From assembly GCF_900110215.1 (NCBI RefSeq), contig NZ_FOCX01000001.1, positions 62,001 through 126,000 on the forward strand: a stretch of DNA of 64,000 nt. The letters are read 5' to 3'. Source of the DNA: Halorientalis persicus (lineage in GTDB: Archaea > Halobacteriota > Halobacteria > Halobacteriales > Haloarculaceae). The notes below the pieces were generated by a model that was not told where the DNA came from, ran no database searches, and worked only from the letters and a program-made list of their open reading frames with translations. Both the position numbers and the translations under genes were made by a program. Each line of letters starts with the position of its first letter. Position 1 is the stretch's first letter. This document shows positions 24,750-33,032 of this stretch, piece after piece.

Positions 24750-25483
24750 GTGTCTCCGTCGCCGTCGCGATGTTCGGCCAGCGCCTCCCTGATGGTCAAT
24801 TCTCCTACCGCGACCCGGCGAGCCAGTTCCTCGTCGATGGCGCGGTTGGTCTCGGACTGTTCGCGGGAGCGGTCCTTGATCCGCTGGATCTCGCCGGCCG
24901 TGGGCTCGATGTCCCGGCTTTCGACTTCCTCGCCCTCGATCCGGGCGATGTTGACCGCTGCGAGCACGTCGCCCATCCCGCGCGCACCGGTGCCCAGATA
25001 CGGCGTCGTCCCCGTCTCGTCGACGAGTTCGATCTGCACGTCGGGCAGGTCGTCGATGATCCGTGCGCCGGTCGTGCGCGCTCCGTCGCCGATCCGGACC
25101 AGCGGATCGGCGGCATCTTCGCACTCGTCGGCCACCACGTCGGCGGTCTGTGCGGCCGGGACGTGAAAGGCGGCGACCACGCTGTCCCCGACCGTGACCG
25201 CGATGCCGGGCCGGTCACCGGGGTCGATCCCGATCACGGTGCGCCCGTCGCCGCCGCGCAGGACCGCCAGCACGTCCTCGACGGCCCGCCGTGGGTCGTT
25301 CGGGTCGGCGGTGACCACCGGCACGGTCACGTCGGGGTCTCCCTCCGGCCCGGTAACGACGACCGACGCGCGGTCTGGGAGAGTCTCGTGGGGCTCCACT
25401 GTCGTGAAGGGGACGCCGCGGTCGCGGAGCTCGTTGACCACGCCGTGGTACACCTCGAAGTCCGCGGTCGCGACGACGATCAC
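24746..25483 (-). CDS. Conserved protein with RuvC/RNase H-like fold segment
   Basis: 245 aa from a GTG start. An N-terminal Rossmann-like strand (M-I-V-V-A-T-A-D-F-E-V-Y) and acidic half are followed by R-T-V-I-G-I-D-P-G-D-R-P-G-I-A-V at 81-96, the first-strand signature of RuvC/YqgF-type nucleases with Asp87 as the would-be catalytic residue. Further acidic residues lie near D-D-L-P-D-V-Q-I-E-L-V-D-E. The C-terminal helix is charged. It overlaps the 3' end of larC by 4 nt, convergent. Either a structure-specific nuclease or a catalytically dead relative; function not known. Confidence 0.6.
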   Translation of the reverse strand: MIVVATADFEVYHGVVNELRDRGVPFTTVEPHETLPDRASVVVTGPEGDPDVTVPVVTADPNDPRRAVEDVLAVLRGGDGRTVIGIDPGDRPGIAVTVGDSVVAAFHVPAAQTADVVADECEDAADPLVRIGDGARTTGARIIDDLPDVQIELVDETGTTPYLGTGARGMGDVLAAVNIARIEGEEVESRDIEPTAGEIQRIKDRSREQSETNRAIDEELARRVAVGELTIREALAEHRDGDGDT

Positions 25484-25558
25484 ACCCCGAGTTGGGACGC
25501 TGGCGTCTTAGTCCCATCCAACCGGAACCGATTTGGGGCGAGGTCCGAATCCCCGGGC

Positions 25559-25966
25559 ATGGACGTGGAGTTCGAGGCCGGGCCGCCCGACGCCCTGCGC
25601 CGCCGCGTGACGATCCTGACCGGGATTCCGGCACTGCTGGCGACGCTCGTCGGGACGCTCGGCCCGTTCGTCGTCGACGTGCCGGGACTCACGAACCTCA
25701 TCTTCGTCGGCGGCGTCTGGTTGCTCGGGAGCTGGCTCGTCGGCCACCGCGACAGCTACCGCCTCTCCGAAGCGGGCGTCCGGCGCAGCGGCCGAGTCTG
25801 GACTCGCACGTACGACTGGGACGACTTCGAGGGGTACGAGGCCAGCGACGAGACGATGATCCTGCATCGCGCCGGCTGGCGGCCCGCAGTCCGGTTCTCG
25901 CTGACCGACGTGGACGAGCCCGACCACGTGCGCGAGGTCGTCGCCGACCACCTGTCGGCCGCGTAG
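25559..25966 (+). CDS. Two-helix membrane protein with PH-like C-terminal domain
   Basis: 135 aa. Two helices at about 18-38 and 44-60, then a cytoplasmic domain starting Y-R-L-S-E-A-G-V-R-R and including Y-D-W-D-D-F-E-G-Y, M-I-L-H-R and R-P-A-V-R-F. That domain is clearly related to the end of the next gene (Y-R-L-A-P-V-G-I-E-R, Y-E-W-D-S-F-E-S-F, I-V-L-R-R, R-P-A-F-R-C), so the two are tandem relatives with different membrane parts. The beta-strand-rich pattern recalls bacterial PH (YdbS/YcxB-like) domains. Role unknown. Confidence 0.6.
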   Translation: MDVEFEAGPPDALRRRVTILTGIPALLATLVGTLGPFVVDVPGLTNLIFVGGVWLLGSWLVGHRDSYRLSEAGVRRSGRVWTRTYDWDDFEGYEASDETMILHRAGWRPAVRFSLTDVDEPDHVREVVADHLSAA

Positions 25967-26015
25967 CCTGCCCGCACCCCCAAAGGATTTGCCCGTGTCA
26001 GCCGAACGAACGGAT

Positions 26016-26873
26016 ATGCACGAGACGGTCCGTCAGCCCGCCCTCCAGTCCCCGGACCGGCCGGACACGGTCTTTGCGTTCGTCGCTGGCCTGTACGTCG
26101 CCCTGCTGGTCGCGCCGGCGGTCGTGTTCGCCGCGACAGCGGTGTACCCGCTCGACGCGGCCGGGCTGTACCTCGGTCTGCTGGTGACGCTGACGGCAAT
26201 CACGGTCGCGGCCACGGTCGGCGTCGGCCGGATGTACGGCGTCGCCGAGCGACTCGGTGCGTCGCCGCTGGCGCGGGGGCTCGGCGTCGGTGCGGTGCTC
26301 GGTGCAGTCGGCTACGGAGCCGCGGCGGTCGGTATCGACCCGTCGAGCGGGAGCGGCACGCTGTGGGCCGGCGTCGTCTTCTCGGGACTGGCCATCGTCG
26401 TCGGACTGGCCATCGTCGCGATGAGTCGGACCAGATACGCGAAGGCCGTCGTCGACGGGGACGCGGTCCGCGCGGAGTGGGAAGCCGGCTGGCCCCAGCC
26501 GCTCCGGACCCGGCTGCAGGTCGGGGCCATGACTCTCTATCTCGGTGGGATGGTGCTGCTGTTCGGCGGCGAGTTCGTCGGCCTCGGCGCGTACGAGTGG
26601 CTCGGCGCGGTGGCGTTCGTCCCGGGTGGTGCGCTCATGGGCTGGGGCCAGCCTCGCGGCTACCGGCTCGCCCCCGTCGGGATCGAGCGGACCAACTACG
26701 TTCACCGGCGGCTCTACGAGTGGGACAGTTTCGAGTCGTTCTCGGTGACCGACGACGCGATCGTCCTCCGACGATCCGGACCGCGGCCCGCCTTCCGCTG
26801 CTGGCGCGAGGAGATCGACGACGAAGACGAGCTGATCGACGCGCTCGACGATCACCTCCCGCGGACACGCTGA
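26016..26873 (+). CDS. Six-helix membrane protein with PH-like C-terminal domain
   Basis: 285 aa. Six or so hydrophobic helices (about 20-42, 47-68, 83-103, 110-132, 165-185, 190-210) precede a C-terminal domain homologous to that of the preceding gene. The two are in tandem on the plus strand with a 49-bp gap. The helices do not match a known transporter family by eye. ATG 26016 is preferred over an upstream TTG at 25989. Likely a sensor or envelope-integrity protein in which the shared domain faces the cytoplasm. Confidence 0.6.
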   Translation: MHETVRQPALQSPDRPDTVFAFVAGLYVALLVAPAVVFAATAVYPLDAAGLYLGLLVTLTAITVAATVGVGRMYGVAERLGASPLARGLGVGAVLGAVGYGAAAVGIDPSSGSGTLWAGVVFSGLAIVVGLAIVAMSRTRYAKAVVDGDAVRAEWEAGWPQPLRTRLQVGAMTLYLGGMVLLFGGEFVGLGAYEWLGAVAFVPGGALMGWGQPRGYRLAPVGIERTNYVHRRLYEWDSFESFSVTDDAIVLRRSGPRPAFRCWREEIDDEDELIDALDDHLPRTR

Positions 26874-26931
26874 ACGAGCACGCGAGCGGCGAGTGGGAGC
26901 GTTTTTGAGCGGTGCCGCACAATCCCCGGTC

Positions 26932-27624
26932 GTGAGCGAGCCGATTCCCACCGGTTGCGAGGGCGTCGACGAGTTGCTTGGCGGCGGGTTCGAGCGCGGC
27001 GTCGTCACACAGTTGTACGGCCCGCCAGCCGCCGGCAAGACCAACCTCGCACTCTCGGCGGCCGTCGAGACGGCCGCCCGCGGCGATTCCGCGCTCTTCA
27101 TCGACACCGAGGGCATCTCCGTCGACCGGCTCGAACAGCTCGCCAGCGCCCGCACCGAAGACGTCGAGGACCTGGCTTCGCGGATCATCGTCTCGGACGT
27201 GCTGGACTTCGACGAGCAGGGCGAGGCGGTCCAGGACGCCGAGGAGTTCGCCGAGCAGGTGGAGTTGATCGTGCTGGACTCGGCGACGGGCTTTTATCGC
27301 ATCCGCCGGACCGAGGACGAGGAAGCCGGCGACGCCCTCCGGACGGTGGCCCAGCAGGTGACCCACCTGCTCTCGCTGGCCCGCAAACACGATCTGGCGG
27401 TCGTGATCACCAACCAGGTGTTCACCGATCCGGACAGCGACCGCGCGCGGCCGCTGGGCGGGCACACACTGACCCACTGGTCGGGCGTCGTCCTCCGACT
27501 GGAGCGGTTCCGGGGCGGGAACCGACGGGCGACCCTCGAAAAGCATCAGGCCAAACCCGCGGGCGAGACGATCCAGTTCAAGATCACCGGCGAGGGACTG
27601 CAGAGCGTCGAAGACGTGCCCTAG
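26932..27624 (+). CDS. radB: DNA repair and recombination protein RadB
   Basis: RecA-superfamily paralogue that helps RadA in recombination. 230 aa, standard length. Residues 6-20 read P-T-G-C-E-G-V-D-E-L-L-G-G-G-F, Walker A is at 30-37 (G-P-P-A-A-G-K-T), Walker B is V-E-L-I-V-L-D-S, and the L2 region reads V-V-I-T-N-Q-V-F. The N-terminal helix-hairpin-helix domain of RadA is absent, as expected for RadB. GTG 26932 was chosen because S-E-P-I-P-T-G-C is the usual start. Monocistronic; followed by a strong hairpin shared with the convergent phoU. Confidence 0.93.
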   Translation: MSEPIPTGCEGVDELLGGGFERGVVTQLYGPPAAGKTNLALSAAVETAARGDSALFIDTEGISVDRLEQLASARTEDVEDLASRIIVSDVLDFDEQGEAVQDAEEFAEQVELIVLDSATGFYRIRRTEDEEAGDALRTVAQQVTHLLSLARKHDLAVVITNQVFTDPDSDRARPLGGHTLTHWSGVVLRLERFRGGNRRATLEKHQAKPAGETIQFKITGEGLQSVEDVP

Positions 27625-27708
27625 CGGTCGTACGGAAGAGCACGAGCACCCTCTCGCTCCCGATGGTCGCTCGCGGGTATCCCGTGTTTTTCCCCAAGTT
27701 TTTGCGAT

Positions 27709-27733
27709 GGGGGGTGCGCTCCGCGCACCCCCC
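27709..27733. terminator. 11-bp perfect GC hairpin between radB and phoU
   Basis: GGGGGGTGCGC / GCGCACCCCCC around the triloop TCC. It lies between two convergent genes and is flanked by tttttgcga on the left and by taaaaa on the right, so either transcript would carry a stem followed by a U-run. Functions as a bidirectional terminator or a member of a repeated hairpin family (compare 28643-28722). Confidence 0.6.
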
Positions 27734-27749
27734 GACGTAAAAAGTGGGT

Positions 27750-28436
27750 TCAGTAGATGAGGTCGTCGTCGTTCTCGACCATGTACAGGGTGCGGGCGGC
27801 GATGTTGACGGCGTGGTCGCCGACGCGTTCGAGGTCCCGGATGGTCAACAGGAGCCGCGAGACCTCGGTCATGAACGTCTCGATGTCGTCTTCCTGGATG
27901 CCGTCGCGTTCGTCGAGTTGGGTCTCGATGAGGTCGCGGACGACGGTCTCGGAGGCGGCCTCACAGTGGGCGTCGATGTCGTCGTCGCGCTCGGCGATCT
28001 CGAAGCAGTCTTCGGGGTCCTGTTCTGCGTAGGCCAGCATGGCGTCCTCGACCATGTCCAGCGTCTCGTCGCCGATGGACTGGATGTCGACGTCGGGGAA
28101 CACGTCGCGTTCGGCCTCCAGCGCGTACTCGCCGAGGTTCGTGGCGAGGTCGCCGATCCGTTCGAGGTCGGTGATGATCTTGAACGAGGCGGCGATAAAG
28201 CGCAGGTCGCCGGCGACGGGTTGTTGCAGTGCAAAGAGGTCGATACAGTCCTGCTCCAGATCCAGATAGAGTTCGTTGATCTCGTGGTCGCCCTCGATGA
28301 CCTCGCGAGCGAGGTCCGCGTCTTTCCGTTCGAGGGCGTCCAGTCCCATTCGGAACCGTTCGAGGACGACCTCGCTCATGTAGAGGACGTCGTCTTCGAG
28401 GTCCGCCAACTGCTGCTGATAGTCATCACGCGGCAT
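27750..28436 (-). CDS. phoU: Phosphate-signalling protein PhoU, copy 2
   Basis: 228 aa, two three-helix PhoU repeats. The metal-binding motifs are E-I-N-E-L-Y-L-D-L-E-Q-D (first repeat), D-L-E-R-I-G-D-L-A-T-N and D-L-E-R-V-G-D-H-A-V-N-I (the paired E-R-x-x-D). It normally restrains Pst uptake and the phosphate regulator when phosphate is plentiful. It is a close paralogue of the gene just upstream: both share the run Q-D-C-I-D-L-F-A-L-Q-Q-P-V-A-G-D-L-R-F. ATG 28436 gives M-P-R-D-D-Y, aligning with M-A-R-D-E-F of the other copy. Last gene of the pst island; 301 bp separate it from copy 1. Confidence 0.92.
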   Translation of the reverse strand: MPRDDYQQQLADLEDDVLYMSEVVLERFRMGLDALERKDADLAREVIEGDHEINELYLDLEQDCIDLFALQQPVAGDLRFIAASFKIITDLERIGDLATNLGEYALEAERDVFPDVDIQSIGDETLDMVEDAMLAYAEQDPEDCFEIAERDDDIDAHCEAASETVVRDLIETQLDERDGIQEDDIETFMTEVSRLLLTIRDLERVGDHAVNIAARTLYMVENDDDLIY

Positions 28437-28642
28437 ATTGGGCCCGTGACTGTCTGCACAAAAGTGCCTTTCGTTCACCTATATACTCTCAATAGTCGAC
28501 AATAGGACAGGACGGTCGCGGGGTACTGGAAACGTAGTGGGCGGTCGACAGCCAGCATCCGGCGGCCGACGGCCGCCGGTTCGCCGGACGCGAGGCGGAG
28601 CCGAACGTCCGTGGTATTTTTATACTAAATTTTTGCGAGTAG

Positions 28643-28663
28643 TGAGGGACCGAAGGTCCCTCA
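28643..28663. repeat. Triloop hairpin 1 (9-bp perfect stem, loop GAA)
   Basis: TGAGGGACC-GAA-GGTCCCTCA. Preceded on the plus strand by tttttgcgagtag, nearly the same flank as the hairpin at 27709 (tttttgcgat). Third in order after the phoU copy 1 stop when read on the minus strand. Confidence 0.55.
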
Positions 28664-28673
28664 TACCGTGCGA

Positions 28674-28694
28674 ACGGGGGGCTTCGCCACCCGT
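28674..28694. repeat. Triloop hairpin 2 (9-bp stem, one mismatch, loop TTC)
   Basis: ACGGGGGGC-TTC-GCCACCCGT; one internal G-A mismatch. Middle member of the three-hairpin array between the phoU genes. Confidence 0.5.
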
Positions 28695-28705
28695 GAGCAG
28701 AGAGC

Positions 28706-28722
28706 GGTCGCCGGAGGCGACC
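28706..28722. repeat. Triloop hairpin 3 (7-bp perfect stem, loop GGA)
   Basis: GGTCGCC-GGA-GGCGACC. Nearest to the stop of phoU copy 1 (28738), so it is the first structure in the 3' untranslated region. Confidence 0.5.
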
Positions 28723-28737
28723 CGACGAAGTGAAAAT

Positions 28738-29406
28738 TTAGTAGATCAGCGCGTCGTCGTTTTCGGTCATGTAGAGGGTTCGGGCGGCGATGTTGACGGC
28801 GTGGTCGCCGATGCGCTCGATGTCGCGGATCGTCAGGAGGACGCGCGTGACCTCGGTAAGGAGGGGTTCGAGTTCGTCGGCGTCGGGGTCACGGTCGACG
28901 AGGTGGCGAATCACCTGCTGGGCGACCCGCTCACAGCGGCCGTCGAGGTCGTCGTCGCTGTCGGCGATCGCCCGACAGCGTGTCGGGTCGCCGTCCTCGT
29001 AGGCGGCCAGCGCGTCGTCGAGCATAGAGACGGCGGTCGTCGCGAGGTCGGTGATGCCCAGATCGGGGAACGTCTCGTCTTCGGCGGAGACGACGTACGC
29101 CGCGAGGTTCGCGGCGAGGTCGGCGATCCGTTCGAGGTCGGTGAGGATCTTGAACGAGGCCGCGACGAAACGGAGATCGCCGGCGACGGGCTGCTGGAGC
29201 GCGAAGAGGTCGATACAGTCCTGTTCCAGATCGAGATAGAGTTCGTTGATCTCGGAGTCGCCGTCAGCGATGCGGGCGGCGACGGACACGTCGTGGCTGT
29301 CGAGAGCGGTGATGGATTTCCGGAGGCGGGTCGAGACGACTTCGCCGAGTCGGAGAATCTCGTCCCTGAGCGCGTCGAGTTCGCGCTGGAACTCGTCGCG
29401 GGCCAT
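28738..29406 (-). CDS. phoU: Phosphate-signalling protein PhoU, copy 1
   Basis: 222 aa. Same two-repeat PhoU architecture with E-I-N-E-L-Y-L-D-L-E, D-L-E-R-I-A-D-L-A-A-N and D-I-E-R-I-G-D-H-A-V-N-I. Starts 4 nt after the pstB stop, so it is firmly in the pst operon. In the first three-helix repeat the motif is E-R-I-A-D where copy 2 has E-R-I-G-D, so the copies may differ in metal or partner binding. The C-terminus M-T-E-N-D-D-A-L-I-Y matches that of copy 2. Recent local duplication is the simplest origin. Confidence 0.92.
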   Translation of the reverse strand: MARDEFQRELDALRDEILRLGEVVSTRLRKSITALDSHDVSVAARIADGDSEINELYLDLEQDCIDLFALQQPVAGDLRFVAASFKILTDLERIADLAANLAAYVVSAEDETFPDLGITDLATTAVSMLDDALAAYEDGDPTRCRAIADSDDDLDGRCERVAQQVIRHLVDRDPDADELEPLLTEVTRVLLTIRDIERIGDHAVNIAARTLYMTENDDALIY

Positions 29407-29410
29407 CTAC

Positions 29411-30370
29411 TCACCCAAACTTGCCGGTGATGTAGTCCTCGACGCGCTGGCTCTCGGGGTTCTCGAAGATCTTGTCGGTGTCGTCGTACTCGACAAGTTC
29501 CCCGCCGGTGAGGAAGACGGCGGTCTGGTCGGAGATGCGGGCCGCCTGTTGCATATTGTGCGTGACGATGACGACGGTGTAGTCCTCGGCCAGTTCGGTG
29601 ACCAGATCCTCGATCTTCGAGGTCGCGATCGGGTCCAGTGCCGAGGCGGGCTCGTCCATCAGGATGACTTCGGGGTCGACGGCGAGACAGCGAGCGATAC
29701 AGAGACGCTGTTGTTGCCCGCCGGAGAGGCCGAGTGCGTTGTCGTCGAGCCGATCGTTGACTTCGTCCCAGAGCGCGGCTTGCCTGAGCGACCGCTCGAC
29801 GAGTTCGGCCTCCTTCTCGGAGTCGTCGCGGCCGAACAGCCGGGCCAGCAGTCCCTTGTTGATGTCGCCGTGTTTTCGCGGGCCGTAAGAGATGTTGTCC
29901 CGGATGGACTTCGGGAAGGGATTTGGCGACTGGAACACCATCCCGATGCGCTTGCGGAGTTCCACGAGGTTCGTGTTGGGATCGTAGATCTCCATCCCGT
30001 CGAGTTCGACCGAGCCCTCGATCCGGGCGGCCTTGATCCGGTCGTTCATCCGGTTGAGACACCGGAGATAGGTTGACTTCCCACAGCCGGACGGACCGAT
30101 GAGGGCGGTGACGCTCTCCTCGGGAATCTCCATCGAGACATCCTTGAGCGCGTGGTCGTCACCGTACCAGACATCGAGGTCCTCGACAGAGAGTTTCGCC
30201 GGAGCGTCGAACCGATAGTCGGTCCACTCGTCGCGGACCTGCTCCTCGCTCTCGCCGGCCGTCGTGGTCGTCGAGGTTTCGACCCCGGCGGTCGTCCCCA
30301 GTTCGCTGTCGGTACTCGTGTCGGTGCTGACGTCTGTGTCCGTGTCCGTATCGCCGATCTGATTATTCAT
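29411..30370 (-). CDS. pstB: Phosphate ABC transporter ATP-binding protein
   Basis: ATPase of the high-affinity phosphate importer. 319 aa; the usual length is about 250-280. The extra length is a low-complexity Asp/Thr/Ser/Glu leader (residues 5-50) encoded by a repetitive tract at about 30318-30358. Core motifs: Walker [10 protein letters not shown] at 92-100, Q-loop F-Q-S-P-N-P-F-P, signature L-S-G-G-Q-Q-Q-R, Walker B V-I-L-M-D-E-P, and switch His in V-T-H-N. ATG 30370 overlaps the pstA stop by 8 nt. The leader is acidic and probably disordered. Confidence 0.95.
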   Translation of the reverse strand: MNNQIGDTDTDTDVSTDTSTDSELGTTAGVETSTTTTAGESEEQVRDEWTDYRFDAPAKLSVEDLDVWYGDDHALKDVSMEIPEESVTALIGPSGCGKSTYLRCLNRMNDRIKAARIEGSVELDGMEIYDPNTNLVELRKRIGMVFQSPNPFPKSIRDNISYGPRKHGDINKGLLARLFGRDDSEKEAELVERSLRQAALWDEVNDRLDDNALGLSGGQQQRLCIARCLAVDPEVILMDEPASALDPIATSKIEDLVTELAEDYTVVIVTHNMQQAARISDQTAVFLTGGELVEYDDTDKIFENPESQRVEDYITGKFG

Positions 30371-33032
30371 AGTTGATCTTCCTCCTGAAGTAGGTTCGAG
30401 CGGTGATCCCGACCGCGTAGAACGACAGAACGACCACCAGTAGCATGAAAGCGGTGGCCCATCCCTTCGACGGCGAACCGCTGACACCGGCCGTGATGAT
30501 ACCCCACACCTGCGTCGGGAGCGCGGCGGAGCTACCGAGCAGCGCCTCGTTCGTGATGAACGGTGGCGTCGTGGTAAACGCGAATCCGCCGAGAACGTCG
30601 ACGGCAGTCGTTGCGTCGATCTCCGACCCGAGGACGAGGATGAGGGGAGCCGTCTCCCCCGCGATGCGGCCGACACCGAGGATGACACCGGTCACGACAC
30701 CCGGCATCGCCGCCGGGATGACGACACTCCGGATGGTCGTCCACCGGTCGACGCCTAGTGCGGCGCTGGCGTCGCGGTATTCGTCGGGGACCGACTTGAT
30801 CGCCTCACGGCTGGTGATGAGCACGAGCGGGAGCAACATGAACGAGAGCGTCAACTGCGCGGCCAGCAACGACAGGCTGTTGCCGAGCCGCGGGATGAGA
30901 AACGCCGCGCCGAACAGCCCGAAGACGATGCTGGGTGTACTCCAGAGGGCGTTGGTCGCAATTTCGACCAGTTCGGTGAACCGCCCCTGTTCGGCGTACT
31001 CGGTGAGGAACACCGCCGCCCCGAGACCGAGCGGGACCGCGAACAGCGATGCTCCGATCACGATCCAGATCGTCCCGATGATAGCCGGGTAGATTCCACC
31101 TGGTGCCTGTCCCAGCGGAATCGCTCCCTGCAACACGGTCGGCCAGGAGAGCGAGCCGTTGATCCCAACCTCGACGGGCCCGAGGGCGAACGTCGATTCG
31201 CTCGTGGCGGCCACGTGGAGTCCGACGAGGGTCACGTACCCGGTCGCGGCTGCGAGCGCGAGTGTCACCTCGTCACCGAGGACCCGGCGTCTGAGCGTGT
31301 CGTCCGTCGACCGCCTGGCCCGTGCGACGAGCGCGGCGATACACAGCGACGAGACGGCCGCGACCAGCGCGACGACCGGCACGGGCGCGACGGGGCCGAG
31401 TTGGGGGTTCGAGACGGCTGTCCACTCCAGGACGATCACCGCCATCAACAGCGCGATGCCGCTGAACAGACCGACGTTGAGTAGTTGTGCGCTCTCGTGT
31501 GCGCGCTCGGCGAGAGTCCCCTCGCCGGTCACGAGCGCACCCAGCGGGACGAGCGCGAACGCGGCGACCACGACGGCACCCAGGGTCGCCACCCCGAGTC
31601 CGAGCACCGGCCCGATCCCGATATTGTCGAGGACGGGCCCGATCACGACGTACACCAGGCTCAACAGTCCCAAGAGGCCGACGGCCGCCGGGACGCCCTG
31701 CCGGACGAGCGAGAGACGCTCGTACTCGGTCCCCACGTTTCGGAGACTGCCGTACCGCCGCAGAAAGTACGTGAACAGGATTGCCCCGGAGACGATAATC
31801 AGCAGATTACCGACGGTCAGCGATGGGGTGACGCGGAACGCGGTGTCGAGCATGACGGTGCTTCGGTCGACCAGGATCGCGTACTGGTAGGGAATCTCGA
31901 ACGTCGTGCCGGTGACGATAATACCCAGCAGCAGGGCGGCGAGAGACCCGACAGCCGCGAGCGGAACGACGCGGAAGAACTGGCGGGCGGCCGAGTGCCA
32001 CTCGTCGGTCCCCGCCGGAGCTCTGGCGTGCTGAGCTGTGAGGACCAGAATCGGCGTCAGGACGACGAGCAGTGACAGGGCGCCGATAGAGAAGTCGTGG
32101 AACGCCCAGCCGACGCCTTTGACGGTGACGAAGACCACGATGGCCGCCATGATCGCGACCATCAGGAACGCGTTGAGGTTGATCACGAAGAAGGCGCCGT
32201 ACTGTCGTCCCCTCGCACCGAAGTCGGCGCGACACTTCGCCGCCGACCAGCTGGCCAGCAACGAACCGAACAACACGAACACCGGAATGACCGAGCCGCC
32301 GGTGAAGCCACCGCTGAGGTTCTCCGGTGTCCACTGCCAGCCGACGCCGATGACGGCCGTCGCGATGGTCACACCGAGGAGGCCGATGATCAGTGCCGCC
32401 GGGAGGGTCGATCCGAGATCCTCACGCGGGACGATGGCCAGCGCGCCGAAACCGACTCCGAGCACGATCGCACCGAGTAGCCAGACGGGGACGCCCGGCA
32501 CCGCGGCGTCCAGACCGGGGAGAGATCCGACGATGACTGCGCCGACGAGCGCACCGATGATACCGAACACGACTCCTGCGAGCAGACCCGCGGTCATGCT
32601 CGGGGCCGTGTCGACGAGTCCGAGGCGTGAGACGACTCCAGCGGCCACGAGGAGGCCCGCCTCGAGGAGCATGACGAGCCCCAGCATCGTCGCCAGTGAA
32701 ACCGGCAGGACGAAAGCCGCGAGGGTCAGGCCGACAGCACTGACGAGCAGGCCCATGGCGACGCCCCGAACCCGCTGTGACGTGATCGGGATCACGTTCG
32801 CGTACGAGAACACGGCAACGATCCCGGTCCCGCCGACGACGACGCCAAGAAGGGCGGCGAAGAAGTTCACCAGTTCCGTCCCGGTCGCCCCGAGCGGAAC
32901 GGCGTCGGCGAAGGTGATCATCCCGACGACGAACGTGACGATGCTGAGGGCGATCGCCACGTCCATCGCCTTGTCGTAGAGGTTCGATTCCGCGCTGACG
33001 AGTTCGTTCTCGCGTGCGTAACGTTCACTCAT
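30363..33032 (-). CDS. pstA: Phosphate ABC transporter permease PstA, strongly extended
   Basis: 889 aa, against about 280-300 for bacterial PstA. Only the last third (about 640-889) is the classical permease domain, with the EAA loop near 750-780 ([13 protein letters not shown]) and G-R-I-A-G-E-T-A-P. Residues 1-600 carry about 15 additional hydrophobic helices with no known domain by eye and few long soluble loops. The ATG at 33032 lies in an ATGA overlap with the pstC stop, so the extension is not a mis-called start. The extra membrane part could be a regulatory or sensing module. Haloarchaeal PstA proteins are often longer than bacterial ones, but I do not know another this long. Confidence 0.9.
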   Translation of the reverse strand: MSERYARENELVSAESNLYDKAMDVAIALSIVTFVVGMITFADAVPLGATGTELVNFFAALLGVVVGGTGIVAVFSYANVIPITSQRVRGVAMGLLVSAVGLTLAAFVLPVSLATMLGLVMLLEAGLLVAAGVVSRLGLVDTAPSMTAGLLAGVVFGIIGALVGAVIVGSLPGLDAAVPGVPVWLLGAIVLGVGFGALAIVPREDLGSTLPAALIIGLLGVTIATAVIGVGWQWTPENLSGGFTGGSVIPVFVLFGSLLASWSAAKCRADFGARGRQYGAFFVINLNAFLMVAIMAAIVVFVTVKGVGWAFHDFSIGALSLLVVLTPILVLTAQHARAPAGTDEWHSAARQFFRVVPLAAVGSLAALLLGIIVTGTTFEIPYQYAILVDRSTVMLDTAFRVTPSLTVGNLLIIVSGAILFTYFLRRYGSLRNVGTEYERLSLVRQGVPAAVGLLGLLSLVYVVIGPVLDNIGIGPVLGLGVATLGAVVVAAFALVPLGALVTGEGTLAERAHESAQLLNVGLFSGIALLMAVIVLEWTAVSNPQLGPVAPVPVVALVAAVSSLCIAALVARARRSTDDTLRRRVLGDEVTLALAAATGYVTLVGLHVAATSESTFALGPVEVGINGSLSWPTVLQGAIPLGQAPGGIYPAIIGTIWIVIGASLFAVPLGLGAAVFLTEYAEQGRFTELVEIATNALWSTPSIVFGLFGAAFLIPRLGNSLSLLAAQLTLSFMLLPLVLITSREAIKSVPDEYRDASAALGVDRWTTIRSVVIPAAMPGVVTGVILGVGRIAGETAPLILVLGSEIDATTAVDVLGGFAFTTTPPFITNEALLGSSAALPTQVWGIITAGVSGSPSKGWATAFMLLVVVLSFYAVGITARTYFRRKINYE

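Larger units (their letters stand above)
28437..28737. other. Spacer between the two phoU genes with three triloop hairpins
   Basis: 301 bp, too long for simple read-through within an operon. Next to the stop of phoU copy 1 it carries three consecutive GC-rich hairpins (28706-28722, 28674-28694, 28643-28663, in transcription order). These are followed by a very AT-rich stretch (aatttttgcg ... gtatttttatactaaa, about 28611-28635) that could serve as terminator U-run and as a promoter for copy 2. A further AT-rich stretch (ctatatactctcaatag, about 28479-28495) precedes copy 2. No ORF is credible. Confidence 0.5.
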
